This document shows, piece by piece, positions 52,161-61,927 of a stretch of 64,000 nt of DNA. Position 1 is the stretch's first letter, and each line of letters begins with the position of its first letter. Origin of the DNA: Cyclobacterium lianum (GTDB lineage: Bacteria; Bacteroidota; Bacteroidia; Cytophagales; Cyclobacteriaceae). A program made the translations under genes and the position numbers. The notes below the pieces were generated by a model. The model did no database searches and was not told the DNA's origin. It saw only the letters and a program-made list of their open reading frames with translations. Location of the stretch: contig NZ_FRCY01000005.1 of NCBI RefSeq assembly GCF_900143075.1, positions 372,001-436,000 of the forward strand, in the 5' to 3' direction.

Positions 52161-55100
52161 CTAATTAACCGGCCGATCCCTTTTCCATAGAAAGACAGGT
52201 AAGGCCAAAAATACGCCAACCATACTAAACAATAGACCTCCGATGGTACCGATGGCCAGGGAAAACCAAAAAATCTCATTTTGCCCTTCCATTACAAAAG
52301 GTATCAATCCAAAACAAGTGGACATTACGGTCAGCAATATCGGCGTAGCTTTACCTGCCACGGCCTTAAGCACATTTCTGTTATAAATTCCCCTGGTCCG
52401 GTTGTTCAGGTCATTGACAATAAAAATCGCTGCATTTACCGCCAATCCTCCCAGCATCACAAAGGCAGCATAGCCTCCCTGGTCGAAATAAAAGTCAAAT
52501 ACCGAGAAGATCAGGAACAAGCCTATGAAGGAGATTGGAATGATAAAAATAATAAAGAGCGGCTGCTTGAAATTCTCAAACAATATGGAACAAATAAAGA
52601 AAATGCCCAGTACCAGCACCAATAACAAGCCGTATTGTCTCTTGGCCTGTTCATAGTTCCAACTATAGGTCTGCCGGCTGGCAGAATAGCCAATAGGCAT
52701 ACTTGCTTTCATCTCTTCCAACACTTCGTCCAGGTATTCTCCGCCAAATTTAGCTGAACCCATATAATCAAAGGAGACCAACCGGATGTATTGCCGGTCC
52801 TCCTTATGCAGGGCATTGGTAGTGGTTTCTTTTCGTAGAGAACCGAATCCTGACACTTTAAAGATCCTGTCTTCGCCGGAGATGAGGCTGCTGTTTTCCA
52901 AATCGAACCTGGAAAACCGCTCTGAGTGTTCTTCCCTAACCACCAGGCCATACTGCTCCGCTGCTACCTCCAGGTATAGCGAGGGTTGTTCATGACGCGA
53001 CATGTCGTTAAGGGCATTTACCAACTCATACTGATTGGCGCCGGCCATTGCGAGCAGCTGCTGATCGAGCCGCAAAACGTATTCCTCTGTTTTCTGCTCA
53101 CCATAGCTCAGCCGTTCGTTTGTGTTCACTTCCTGAATACGCCGATGTGCCAACAGTTTCTCTGCCAGTATTTCCGCCTGTTTTTCCAACTCAGTAAAAT
53201 TGTATCCTCGCAGTTCGGCCCTAAAGGAGGGAATGCCCTCTCCTCCCGGACCGGTGTAAAACCCCTGCCCTACTCCATATATATTCCAGCGTACACCACT
53301 CCAGTCTGTAGACTTCATCGCCAGCTTGCCCTTCAGGCTATAGGGAAGCGAGGAGGTTTCGTAGGCTTCCTTGAAGGTGATTTCAATCCGTGCATTCTGG
53401 CCGGAATTGACCGTCGTTACAAATTTGTCGATGCCTTCTACCCCTTTCAGGTATTCTTCAAATTCACGGATGATAAAATCCATCTGATCAAGGGTATTGC
53501 CAAATGGCAAACTGGCATTGACATACAGACGGGTGCGTTCGGCCTCCCTGTAGGCCGATTTTTCAAATACCCCGCGGACAAACATCCTGAGTGTCCCCCC
53601 CAGTGCCTTATCCACATAGGGGCGGATCTCCTCCTGATATACCGTGCTACCCACCGTTTTGTTGTACCATTCCTTGTCATCCCATTTTGCGGGGAGGTAA
53701 AAAACCGGCAAACCGAATAAAAGCAGCAAAACTGCTACAAAAGCTTTTCTGTAACGGGCAAAAAATGAAATACTGCGCCCATATCCATTGAAAGCCTTTA
53801 CCCGCTTTCTCAGCCTGCCGACAGAAAGCCGCCTTCCCCTGCTCCGGCTATTCCCAAAAAGCAAGTCATAAACAGCCGGAGTAAACAACAATGCCACCAG
53901 CAGGGAGTTGGCCAGCATTACCGCCACGACTATAGAAAATTCACCCAAATTTTTGCGGTCCTCCTCTGGCAACAAAAACACCATCAGCAAGGCCACGATG
54001 GTGGTGAGGGACGCTGCCAGTAGTGCCAGAAAGACCTTTCTGTTTTTGTGCTTGTGCAAATGGTCTATCATGATGATGGCATTGTCTACAATCAAGCCAA
54101 ACGAGATCGTCAGGCCTGCCAGTGAATACAAGTGTATATCAACTTCAAGCAGATACAGAATAATGGCGGTAAGGCTGACATTTACCAGTATCCCCAAAAA
54201 CAAAGTAAGCAAATAGCGCCAATTTCTGTTGATCAGAAAAATAAACACGATCAGAATCAATATAGACAGCCCTGATCGCTGGTAAATCTTTTGGAGTTCC
54301 TTTTCCAGAAAGGATGTATTGTCAAATTCCAACCTTACATCCATACCCTCCGGCAAAAGGGATTCGGCGGCATTTAAATTATCCTTGATTTGCTGGGCCA
54401 GTAATACCTTATTAACTCCCTCCCGGCTGAAAATGGTCAGGTTAACGGAATTGTTTCCATTGATCCGGTAGTACCGCTGCGGTGCCGCTTCTTCCATGGT
54501 TAGCCTGGCCACGTCTTTCAGGAATACCTCCTTTCCATTGATCCTGCCGATAAGCAGGTTTTCCAGAGTCTCCAGCGACTGCAGGGAACGGTCAATTTCA
54601 AGAAAAAGGGTCTCTCCCGATACATTCATGGCCAGTCCCGGATAGTTTTTCCCGAAGGAATTCCTCAGTTTGTTTTCCAAAAACGACCTGGATAGCTGGA
54701 ATGCCTGTAGTTTTTTGATGTCGTAAGTTACATACAGGTAAAGTTCATTAGCCCCCCTGACCTCCATTTCATCAATTTCTTCAATGCGGTTTAAAGAGGC
54801 CACCAAAACATCTTCGGTGATTTTCTTTATTTCAAATGAGGCGAATGGTCCGTTGATGCTATAGGTAAGAATAGGACTTTTTTCCTGTATATTCCTCTGC
54901 GAGGACTGGGTGATAATCGGATAGCTGACCTTACTGTCCATAGAGGGGTACACCTGCCGGACCAGCGCCGCCACTTCAAACTTCTTGTATTCCATATCGG
55001 TCTGTTTGTCAAACCGGAGCTGAATGGAGCCCTGATCATAATTGGAAACTGAGGTGGTTTTCTTCAGCCCTGAGAGTTGGGACAATACTCCTTCCAATGG

Positions 55101-55271
55101 AGCGGTGGCAAGTTTTTCCACCAATTCCGGAGAGGCACTTCTTACCGAAAAGCTGATATTCAAAACCGGTTCCTTTTCCCTTGGATTAAGATCAACCGAA
55201 AGCTCCGGAAGCAATGCGAAACCAATAATAGAGACGACAAAAAAGGCGATGACCAGACGAAATGGTGTCAT
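52161..55271 (-). CDS. RND-family efflux permease without adjacent partners
   Basis: A 1036-residue inner-membrane pump of the AcrB/CusA superfamily. It has two repeats of one plus five membrane helices with large periplasmic porter and docking domains. The first helix is FRLVIAFFVVSIIGFALLP. The proton-relay region SFGLIVDNAIIMIDH keeps one aspartate and has Asn next to it. The second half has GGLAVNAAIFIVND. RND pumps use the proton gradient and normally need a periplasmic adaptor and a TolC-like channel; neither is encoded nearby. Flanking propeller-like lipoproteins may take an accessory role, but this is inference. The substrate is unknown. Confidence 0.9.
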   Translation of the reverse strand: MTPFRLVIAFFVVSIIGFALLPELSVDLNPREKEPVLNISFSVRSASPELVEKLATAPLEGVLSQLSGLKKTTSVSNYDQGSIQLRFDKQTDMEYKKFEVAALVRQVYPSMDSKVSYPIITQSSQRNIQEKSPILTYSINGPFASFEIKKITEDVLVASLNRIEEIDEMEVRGANELYLYVTYDIKKLQAFQLSRSFLENKLRNSFGKNYPGLAMNVSGETLFLEIDRSLQSLETLENLLIGRINGKEVFLKDVARLTMEEAAPQRYYRINGNNSVNLTIFSREGVNKVLLAQQIKDNLNAAESLLPEGMDVRLEFDNTSFLEKELQKIYQRSGLSILILIVFIFLINRNWRYLLTLFLGILVNVSLTAIILYLLEVDIHLYSLAGLTISFGLIVDNAIIMIDHLHKHKNRKVFLALLAASLTTIVALLMVFLLPEEDRKNLGEFSIVVAVMLANSLLVALLFTPAVYDLLFGNSRSRGRRLSVGRLRKRVKAFNGYGRSISFFARYRKAFVAVLLLLFGLPVFYLPAKWDDKEWYNKTVGSTVYQEEIRPYVDKALGGTLRMFVRGVFEKSAYREAERTRLYVNASLPFGNTLDQMDFIIREFEEYLKGVEGIDKFVTTVNSGQNARIEITFKEAYETSSLPYSLKGKLAMKSTDWSGVRWNIYGVGQGFYTGPGGEGIPSFRAELRGYNFTELEKQAEILAEKLLAHRRIQEVNTNERLSYGEQKTEEYVLRLDQQLLAMAGANQYELVNALNDMSRHEQPSLYLEVAAEQYGLVVREEHSERFSRFDLENSSLISGEDRIFKVSGFGSLRKETTTNALHKEDRQYIRLVSFDYMGSAKFGGEYLDEVLEEMKASMPIGYSASRQTYSWNYEQAKRQYGLLLVLVLGIFFICSILFENFKQPLFIIFIIPISFIGLFLIFSVFDFYFDQGGYAAFVMLGGLAVNAAIFIVNDLNNRTRGIYNRNVLKAVAGKATPILLTVMSTCFGLIPFVMEGQNEIFWFSLAIGTIGGLLFSMVGVFLALPVFLWKRDRPVN

Positions 55272-55301
55272 GTTTAAAGGGTTAAATATGTAGTATCGAC
55301 C

Positions 55302-55595
55302 TCATGCAGAATTGGATATTTTATTGAATCTCATAGAAATAAAAGGCCACATGGTCCAATTCTTCTTCCACTTTTGGAAATCATGCATGAGATACGCTGA
55401 ACCTTCCGCTTTGATGTCCAGTATACTGAGCCTGCCAAGATAATTGACCACCAGGCTGTCGGTAAGCACAAAGCGGGGTTCGAAGTCGCTGGTTAATGGC
55501 TCTCCCTTTTGGCTTCCGGTACAGCCAATGTTACCGCTTACCACCACACCAAGAAACGCAAGGTGACGAATACTTTTGGCAAGAATATTCAACAT
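55302..55595 (-). pseudogene. Remnant of a second propeller lipoprotein gene
   Basis: The 97-codon frame starts with a lipoprotein signal (LGVVVSGNIGC) and a segment DSLVVNYLGRLSILD like DSIVVDELEVLAM of the gene at 51350-52135. After MHDFQK the reading frame loses similarity. In the frame shifted by one base the same DNA reads VEEELDHVAFYFYEIQ and stops, which matches the C-terminal end (EPEAERAYNVFYKFKI) of the intact relative. So the beginning and the end of the gene are kept and about 190 codons in the middle are gone, with a frameshift at the join. It lies 30 bases before the RND gene. Confidence 0.7.
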
Positions 55596-55691
55596 TCAGA
55601 CACTTAGTTAATTGTAATTCCAGTACCCATTAAAACTAAATAAATAATTTCTAAATCAAAAATATTTTGCAACTTTTAACCTGAATTAAAA

Positions 55692-55726
55692 AAAGGGCAG
55701 CCATCCCTTCCGGATCGCTGCCCTTT
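55692..55726 (-). terminator. Terminator after the pheT-rny operon
   Basis: AAAGGGCAGC (55692-55701) pairs with GCTGCCCTTT (55717-55726). On the minus strand it is followed by a T-run. It lies 30 bases after the rny stop. Confidence 0.9.
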
Positions 55727-55755
55727 AATATTTTCGGGAATGTCCTTACTTCCCG

Positions 55756-57321
55756 CTATTTTGCATAGTTCACAGACCGCATTTCACGGATCACCGTAAT
55801 TTTTATTTGTCCGGGATATTGCATTTCCTTTTCGATTTTTTGAGATATTTCAAAAGAGAGGCGACCTGCAGTCGTATCGTCCACATTATCCGCATCTACC
55901 AAAACGCGCAATTCTCTACCGGCCTGCATGGCGAAGCATTTGTTGACCCCGTCAAAACTAAGGGCAAGGTCTTCCAGATCCTTGAGCCGCTTGATATAGC
56001 TGTCCATGATCTCCCTTCTGGCGCCGGGTCTGGATCCAGAGATGGCATCACAAGCCTGCACGATAGGCGAAAGCATAGAAGTCATCTCTATTTCATCGTG
56101 GTGGGCCCCTATGGCATTGATGACCTCAGGGTGTTCCTTATACTTCTTGGCCAGCTCCATTCCTAAAATGGCATGCGGCAATTCGGCTTCTTCCGGATAT
56201 ACTTTTCCGATATCATGAAGCAATCCTGCCCGTTTGGCCAGCTTGGCATTGATACCCATTTCTGCTGCCATGGTAGCACAAAGCTTGGCTACCTCTCTGG
56301 AATGCTGTAGCAGGTTTTGTCCGTACGAGGAGCGAAAACGCATCCTGCCTACCATTTTGATCAATTCGGGATGCAACCCATGGATCCCAAGATCAATACA
56401 GGTTCTTTCGCCAATTTCGATAATCTCCTCATCGATATTTTTTTCTGTCTTGGCCACCACTTCCTCGATGCGGGCGGGATGAATCCTGCCGTCCTGAACC
56501 AGACGGTGCAGGGACAAGCGTGCTACCTCTCTTCTGACCGGGTCAAAACCAGAAATAATGATCGCTTCCGGCGTGTCATCCACGACAATTTCTATACCTG
56601 TAGCCGCTTCCAGTGCCCGGATATTTCTACCCTCCCTACCTATAATTTTTCCTTTGACATCATCGCTTTCGATATTGAATACAGAGACACAATTTTCTAT
56701 GGCGTGCTCCGTGGCGGTGCGCTGAATGGTATCGAGCACAATCTTCTTGGCCTGTTTGGTTGCACTCAACTTGGCCTGATCCAGAATGTCTTTGATATGT
56801 GAAGAAGCTTTGGTAGCGGCCTCATCCTTGAGCATTTCTATCAACTGATCCCTGGCCTCTTCACGTGTAAGCAATGCCACTTTCTCCAGGTCAGTAATAC
56901 GCTGTTGGGTCACTTTGTCCAATTCTTCTTTCCGGACCTGCACGGCATGCAGCTGAGCATTCAAGTTCTCCTTTCTGCTGTCCAGCTCGGCTTCTTTGCG
57001 CTTGAGCTGCTCCATCTCCTTGGACAATACCTGTTCCCTCTGCTTGAGTTTGTTTTCATTGGTAATCAGAATATTCTTCTTCTTCCCTACCTCATCTTCA
57101 AACTCGGATTTAAGCCGCAGGTATTTTTCTTTGGCTTCGAGTATCTTGTCCTTTTTAAGCCCTTCAGCAGTTATTTCCGCTTCTCTGACAATGCTCTTAG
57201 CCTTTTCCCTGGCTTCAGCTTCTACTTTTTTACTGTTGTTCTTGATAAACAATCCCGCCAGGAGCGCCCCCAGCAGCAAGCCGACAACGCCTGATAAAAT
57301 AATGTATATTGGAATTCCCAT
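55756..57321 (-). CDS. rny: Ribonuclease Y
   Basis: A 521-residue membrane-anchored endoribonuclease. It has an N-terminal helix ([22 protein letters not shown]), a long coiled coil to about residue 190, a KH domain near 210-275 ([22 protein letters not shown]) and an HD domain near 330-440, with [17 protein letters not shown] and the metal motif LLHDIGK. It starts mRNA decay in many bacteria. Length is normal. It is the last gene of the pheT, coiled-coil, zapA, rny group, 70 bases after zapA. Confidence 0.97.
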   Translation of the reverse strand: MGIPIYIILSGVVGLLLGALLAGLFIKNNSKKVEAEAREKAKSIVREAEITAEGLKKDKILEAKEKYLRLKSEFEDEVGKKKNILITNENKLKQREQVLSKEMEQLKRKEAELDSRKENLNAQLHAVQVRKEELDKVTQQRITDLEKVALLTREEARDQLIEMLKDEAATKASSHIKDILDQAKLSATKQAKKIVLDTIQRTATEHAIENCVSVFNIESDDVKGKIIGREGRNIRALEAATGIEIVVDDTPEAIIISGFDPVRREVARLSLHRLVQDGRIHPARIEEVVAKTEKNIDEEIIEIGERTCIDLGIHGLHPELIKMVGRMRFRSSYGQNLLQHSREVAKLCATMAAEMGINAKLAKRAGLLHDIGKVYPEEAELPHAILGMELAKKYKEHPEVINAIGAHHDEIEMTSMLSPIVQACDAISGSRPGARREIMDSYIKRLKDLEDLALSFDGVNKCFAMQAGRELRVLVDADNVDDTTAGRLSFEISQKIEKEMQYPGQIKITVIREMRSVNYAK

Positions 57322-57391
57322 AGATATATTTGAGTTTATCTACCGGAAAAAACAGGAAACTGCTGTGAAGAAAAAAGCTGCTATAAACTCA

Positions 57392-57676
57392 TTAAAGTAG
57401 GGCTTCGAGACGCTGGTTGACCTGCAGGATGGCTTCTTTGACCTGTTCGCTGCCTTCTGCATGATCCTCATCCAATTCCATGGACTCTACCATGCAATCA
57501 AAGGCTACCATGGCCAGCAGATCCTGCCGGTCCTCCAATCCAAACTCTTCCCTGTACTTTTTAATTTTATCGTTAATTAATTTCCCCACCCGTCTGATTC
57601 TGGCCTCCTCATCGGCCTTCACTTTCATAGGATATTCTCTATCTCCTATTTTTATTCTGATTGAAAGTGTATCCAT
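57392..57676 (-). CDS. zapA: Cell division protein ZapA
   Basis: A 94-residue ZapA from the ATG at 57676 (upstream ATG at 57697 would run into the previous gene). It starts LSIRIKIGDREYPMKV, the typical ZapA beta hairpin, followed by helices (EEARIRRVGKLINDKIKKYREEFG, QDLLAMVAFDCMVESMEL) and a C-terminal coiled coil. ZapA bundles FtsZ filaments at the division site. It starts one base after the stop of the coiled-coil gene. Confidence 0.9.
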   Translation of the reverse strand: MDTLSIRIKIGDREYPMKVKADEEARIRRVGKLINDKIKKYREEFGLEDRQDLLAMVAFDCMVESMELDEDHAEGSEQVKEAILQVNQRLEALL

Positions 57677-57677
57677 A

Positions 57678-57965
57678 TTATTCAGACAGGTAAGCAATAA
57701 TTTTGTCGATTTCTTTTATATAGTCATCAATTCTTCCCTTCAATTCAGCAGATGCTCTATTTTCTACCGGTATGTTTCTTACAATTTTACTAATTTTAAT
57801 TTGATTTTTAAAATCATCCAATATTTCTTCCTGATCCGAAAGCTTTTTTTTGTAATCCAAAAGTTGATTTTTAAGGGCAGTATTTTCCTGTTCAAGCCTG
57901 CTGACCTTATGTTCAACCTGCTCAGATAGCCGTTCCAACCTTTGAAGTTCATCAAAAACCCTCAT
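57678..57965 (-). CDS. Short coiled-coil protein before zapA
   Basis: A 95-residue, mostly helical protein. Residues about 1-60 form a coiled coil (LERLSEQVEHKVSRLEQENTALKNQL, then KKKLSDQEEILDDFKNQI), followed by a conserved-looking part (ISKIVRNIPVENRASAELKGRIDDYIKEIDKIIAYL). It is joined head to tail with zapA (one base between) and follows pheT after one base. The position and shape suggest a division protein comparable to ZapB, which works with ZapA in other bacteria. There is no sequence proof of this. Confidence 0.72.
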   Translation of the reverse strand: MRVFDELQRLERLSEQVEHKVSRLEQENTALKNQLLDYKKKLSDQEEILDDFKNQIKISKIVRNIPVENRASAELKGRIDDYIKEIDKIIAYLSE

Positions 57966-57966
57966 C

Positions 57967-60378
57967 CTATTTTCTGATCAGCGCTCCGGTATTTTTTTCA
58001 AATGCAGCCATCAGCCTACCCATCGTTTTGTCTATCACCTTGTCCGTAAGGGTCTGCCGATCGTCCTGCAGATAAAAACTCAGGGCATAGGCCTTTTTTC
58101 CTGTGTCCACTTTGTCTCCTCTGTAAACATCAAAAACATGGATCCTTTTCAACAATTTGCCGCCTGCCTTTAAGGCCAATTGTCGCAATTGATCGAATGT
58201 GACTGTCCGGTCAATGACCAGGGAAAGATCTCTTCTCACTTCCGGAAACTTTGAGATTTCCTGAAATTTTTCCTGGCTCCTGGCAAGTTTGCCAAGTGTA
58301 TTCCAGTTTAGTTCCGCAAAATAAACCTCCTGTTTCACCTCCGCCAATTTGCATGTCGACCCATCCAGCAATCCAATCTTTCCAATTTCCTCCTGGCCTA
58401 TTTTCAATGCAAGGCCAAAGGAAAACGGTGCTTCTTCCAGCAGATCTACTTCAGGCTGCCGGATATTTAATTTGGTCAAAAGGGCTTCCACCACTGCATA
58501 CAGCTCAGGAAAACCATTTGGCTTTACTGCCTCTATCCAGTTTTCCTGCCTGGCATTGCCGGTAAGGAGGAGTGATAACTTTTTTGCCTCTCTGTATTCT
58601 CCATTGCTTTGAGAGTAAACGGATCCAAACTCAAATAATTTCAGATCTTTTTGCCTTCGATTGATATTGTGAGCCAGAACTTCCAGACCGGTAAACAATA
58701 AATCTTGTCGCAAGACCCCCAGATCTTCACTCAGTTTGTTCAGGATGACCACATCCTGCGCTGCATCGATATGCGGAGATTTTCCCGAATAGCTGGATTT
58801 GGTAAGTGAATTGGTAATGATCTCGCTGTACCCCATTCCCGCCAACATTTCCGAAACCCTGTATTGCAATTTGTTCAGGTCCTTCTCCGGATGTTCGGCC
58901 AGAAAATCAGACTGATAGTTTTCCGCCAGAGGTATGGCGTCAAATCCATAGATCCGTAATATTTCTTCGATAACATCGGCTTCCCGGGTCACATCTACCC
59001 GATAGGGCTTGACCAGCGCCACAAATCCTTCTTCCGATTCCTGGGTAAGCAATATATCCAGCGATTCCAGAATCTGCTTGATTTCCTTCCTGTCAATGAC
59101 CTTGCCGATTAGCCTGTCGACGTTACTGTACCGTACCGGAACCTGAAAATCAGCCACCTCTTCCGGATAAATATCGGTGATCTCCGAGCTGATCTCTCCA
59201 CCGGCCAACTCTTTGATCAACAGGGCTGCTCTCTTGAGCGCGAATACCGGCATGTTTGGGTCTGTCCCCCGCTCAAACCGAAAGGAAGCGTCGGTTTTTA
59301 TACCGTGGTGCTGTGCGCCCTTACGAATAATATCTGCTCCAAAACAGGCACTTTCCAGAAATATGGAGTGGGTAGAATCGCTCACTCCAGAGTCCAGACC
59401 ACCCAGGATGCCTGCAATACACAAACCTTCATCCCGGTCGCAGATCATCAACTCATCTCCGGTGAGCGTTCTTTCCTTGCCGTCTAAGGTGACAAATTTC
59501 GTACCTGCAGCCAGCTTTTTTACCTGTATTTCATTCCCCTTTATAATTCCGGCATCAAAGGCATGTAAAGGCTGTCCCAGATCATGCAAAATAAAATTGG
59601 TCACATCCACCACATTATTGATGGGCTCCAGGTCCAGCGCTTTGAGGTAATCCTGAAGCCATCCGGGAGAGGGCCCCACTTTCAGACCACTGATAGTCAA
59701 CCCGGCATAGCGCGGACAGTCTTGGGTATCGGCCACAGTTACCTGAATTTTCAGCGTTTGATTATCAGGTTTAAAGTCACTGAGGTCCGGCAAGACCAAT
59801 GGCTTGTGCAACAGGGCTTTCAGGTCCCGGGCTACACCCAAATGGGAAGCAGCGTCTGCCCGGTTTGGCGTAAGCCCGATTTCCAGCACATCGGTAGTGT
59901 GGAGCTCAAACAAGTCAGCCGCCGGGCTGCCATTGGGCAGATCGGTTTCCAATATCATGATCCCAGCATGTCCTGTTCCCAGGCCCAATTCATCTTCAGC
60001 ACATATCATTCCCATCGAAACCTCGCCCCTGATTTTTGCTTTTTTGATTTCAAAAGCAGTACCATCCTTTGGATACAAAGTCGTTCCCACCCTGGCTACC
60101 GGTACTTTCTGTCCCTGAGCCACATTGGGCGCACCGCACACGATGGGCACTATTTCTGATCCGATGTCTACTTTTGTCAGGCTGAGTTTGTCGGCATTGG
60201 GGTGCGGTTCACAACTGATCACTTCACCAACGACCACCCCCCTAAGGCTGCCTTTCACCGATTCGAAAGTCGCCACTCCTTCCACTTCCAGACCTGATGC
60301 AGTCAGTAAATCGGATATTTCCTCTGTAGATTGCTCAAATGGAATAAAATCTTTAAGGCGGTTGATCGAAATTTTCAT
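57967..60378 (-). CDS. pheT: Phenylalanyl-tRNA synthetase beta subunit
   Basis: An 803-residue PheT of normal length. In order: tRNA-binding domain (GVVVGEVISCEPHPNADKLSLTKVDIG, residues about 40-150), B3/4 and B5 domains (the latter including TDVLEIGLTPNRADAASHLGVAR early on and later metal-site residues), a catalytic-like core and the C-terminal FDX-ACB anticodon-binding domain (KFPEVRRDLSLVIDRTVTFDQL). Together with PheS, not in this window, it charges tRNA-Phe. It is preceded by a promoter and heads the operon with zapA and rny. Confidence 0.97.
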   Translation of the reverse strand: MKISINRLKDFIPFEQSTEEISDLLTASGLEVEGVATFESVKGSLRGVVVGEVISCEPHPNADKLSLTKVDIGSEIVPIVCGAPNVAQGQKVPVARVGTTLYPKDGTAFEIKKAKIRGEVSMGMICAEDELGLGTGHAGIMILETDLPNGSPAADLFELHTTDVLEIGLTPNRADAASHLGVARDLKALLHKPLVLPDLSDFKPDNQTLKIQVTVADTQDCPRYAGLTISGLKVGPSPGWLQDYLKALDLEPINNVVDVTNFILHDLGQPLHAFDAGIIKGNEIQVKKLAAGTKFVTLDGKERTLTGDELMICDRDEGLCIAGILGGLDSGVSDSTHSIFLESACFGADIIRKGAQHHGIKTDASFRFERGTDPNMPVFALKRAALLIKELAGGEISSEITDIYPEEVADFQVPVRYSNVDRLIGKVIDRKEIKQILESLDILLTQESEEGFVALVKPYRVDVTREADVIEEILRIYGFDAIPLAENYQSDFLAEHPEKDLNKLQYRVSEMLAGMGYSEIITNSLTKSSYSGKSPHIDAAQDVVILNKLSEDLGVLRQDLLFTGLEVLAHNINRRQKDLKLFEFGSVYSQSNGEYREAKKLSLLLTGNARQENWIEAVKPNGFPELYAVVEALLTKLNIRQPEVDLLEEAPFSFGLALKIGQEEIGKIGLLDGSTCKLAEVKQEVYFAELNWNTLGKLARSQEKFQEISKFPEVRRDLSLVIDRTVTFDQLRQLALKAGGKLLKRIHVFDVYRGDKVDTGKKAYALSFYLQDDRQTLTDKVIDKTMGRLMAAFEKNTGALIRK

Positions 60379-60400
60379 TTTTTTGGATTTGACTAAAATA

Positions 60401-60430
60401 CAAATTTACGATAATTGACCTCTACTGAAA
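60401..60430 (-). promoter_or_regulatory. Promoter of the pheT operon
   Basis: On the minus strand TAAATTTG (60401-60408) with TTTC (60427-60430) 18 bases upstream, close to TTTG at 19-20. The start site should be near 60394, about 16 bases before the pheT ATG. Confidence 0.6.
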
Positions 60431-60432
60431 GG

Positions 60433-61053
60433 TTATTTATCGTAATTTTTCTCTCCTGCCCGGATGGCTATATCGAGGATATTTTCCCGGGGAGGGATGG
60501 GGCAGGCAAAATCCGGATTATACGCACAGTAAGGGTTAAAGGCCAGATTGAAATCAATGGTGATAGAAGACTGGCCATCCTGCCTCAGATTTAAATAACG
60601 GCCTCCGCCATAGGTTTCATCGCCACTGGTTTCGTCGGCAAAAGCCAGAAAAAAGTTTCTCCTGTCCGTTTCATCCTCCGCCTGCAGCAACAGTAACTTC
60701 AGCCCCTTGCCCCTCAAATCAAATTCTGCGTAAGAATGGCGGATGTACCTTTCCAGGGAACCGTCTGTCATGGGGATTTCGAGTATCCGCCTGTTTTCCA
60801 CCGGCACAAGTCTTGCTCTTACCTTGTATTCGGGATCTATGGGATAAAAATCAAGAGAGTCCAGTTCATCTTTTTGCTCCTCCTCCAGGGGCGAGTCAAG
60901 ATTGTACTTCAAAAATTTAAATTGCCGCTCTCTTTCTGCTGTTATGCTTTCCTGATACAGCTCGGGATCTGTTGTTCCGGTAAACGTATATATGAGGGAA
61001 ATGCCGACAACCAGGCCCACCAGGACCATAAATATGCTTTTTTTACTCATCAT
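60433..61053 (-). CDS. DUF1684 family membrane-anchored protein
   Basis: A 206-residue protein with an N-terminal membrane helix or uncleaved signal (FMVLVGLVVGISLIYTFTG). The rest is DUF1684: EERER..FL beginnings (AERERQFKFLKYN), the middle FAFADETSGDETYGGGRYL-type block (here FLAFADETSGDETYGGGRYLNL) and the C-terminal FNLAFNPYCAYNPDFACPIPP. The conserved tyrosine, cysteines and proline-rich end are hallmarks; the molecular function is unknown. It starts 3 bases after the radC stop and is probably cotranscribed. Two ATGs are possible (61053 and 61050). Confidence 0.87.
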   Translation of the reverse strand: MMSKKSIFMVLVGLVVGISLIYTFTGTTDPELYQESITAERERQFKFLKYNLDSPLEEEQKDELDSLDFYPIDPEYKVRARLVPVENRRILEIPMTDGSLERYIRHSYAEFDLRGKGLKLLLLQAEDETDRRNFFLAFADETSGDETYGGGRYLNLRQDGQSSITIDFNLAFNPYCAYNPDFACPIPPRENILDIAIRAGEKNYDK

Positions 61054-61056
61054 GTA

Positions 61057-61752
61057 TCAAATCATGCCTTCATCTGCAAAGCTAAAATAGCCAACATCTG
61101 TGAAAATAACATGATCTAATACAGGAAGGTCCAGATTTTGACCTACAAGGCACAGTTTTTTGGTCAGGCTGATGTCCGCATTAGAAGGCTTGAGGGATCC
61201 TGAGGGATGGTTATGAACCAAAATAATGGCATTAGCCAGGTATTCCATACCATATTTGAAAATCAATTTGGGATCAGCTATGGTGGCAGAGGTACCCCCC
61301 TGACTGATCAATTGCTTCTTGATGACCAGATTACTGCGGTTCAGGAATAAAGCATAAAAAAATTCGACGGTCTCGTCCTGCAGTTCCTGCCGCATCAATC
61401 GGTACACATCTGCAGAAGAACTGATTTTGGTTTTCTGCCTGGGCTCGGTCATCTTTCTCCTTCTCCCAAGTTCCAGGGCGCTGACAATACTGATGGCCTT
61501 TGCCTCTCCTATCCCTTTAAATTTTCTGAGGTCATTTACAGAGAGTCTGGCCAATTGGCTGAGGTCATTGCCCACACTCTGCAGAATGTGTCTTGCCAGA
61601 TCTACAGCACTCAGGTATCTCGTGCCCGACCCGATCAAAATTGCAATTAGTTCGGCATCCGTCAAATGAGTTTTCCCCCTAAGCAATAATTTTTCTCTGG
61701 GTCTGTCTTCCTCCGCCAATGCAGCGATGCGTATAGAACGATAATCTTCCAT
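61057..61752 (-). CDS. radC: RadC family (JAB domain) protein
   Basis: A 231-residue RadC protein. N-terminal helix-hairpin-helix region (LARLSVNDLRKFKGIGEAKAISIVSALELGRR) and C-terminal MPN/JAB metal-binding domain with the motif VHNHPSGSLKPSNADISLTK. The name comes from a mistaken DNA repair link; the real role is uncertain, with some evidence for DNA handling during transformation. ATG start; likely cotranscribed with the DUF1684 gene. Confidence 0.94.
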   Translation of the reverse strand: MEDYRSIRIAALAEEDRPREKLLLRGKTHLTDAELIAILIGSGTRYLSAVDLARHILQSVGNDLSQLARLSVNDLRKFKGIGEAKAISIVSALELGRRRKMTEPRQKTKISSSADVYRLMRQELQDETVEFFYALFLNRSNLVIKKQLISQGGTSATIADPKLIFKYGMEYLANAIILVHNHPSGSLKPSNADISLTKKLCLVGQNLDLPVLDHVIFTDVGYFSFADEGMI

Positions 61753-61875
61753 GGTAAAAAAAATATGGCTGAAAACTTTCGCTTTGGCAAACCCAATCTG
61801 CCCGCTAATTCTATCGAAAAACCCATGGTTTGACCGAAGTCTTCACTAAAAGTATAAAAAAATCGACAATAAAAA

Positions 61876-61898
61876 AACCCTGTTCGGCGAACAGGGTT
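61876..61898 (-). terminator. Terminator after rpsT
   Basis: AACCCTGTTC (61876-61885) pairs with GAACAGGGTT (61889-61898), loop GGC. On the minus strand it ends in a run of T, 30 bases past the rpsT stop. Confidence 0.9.
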
Positions 61899-61927
61899 CT
61901 GATTATTCTTACAAACAGGTAGCCAAC

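Noticed and set aside
51350-52279. Long start for the propeller lipoprotein (52279)
   Set aside because: The extra 48 residues overlap the RND gene and would bury the lipoprotein signal, which begins at 52135.
52986-53720. 244-codon antisense frame within the RND gene
   Set aside because: It is the shadow of a well-supported pump gene.
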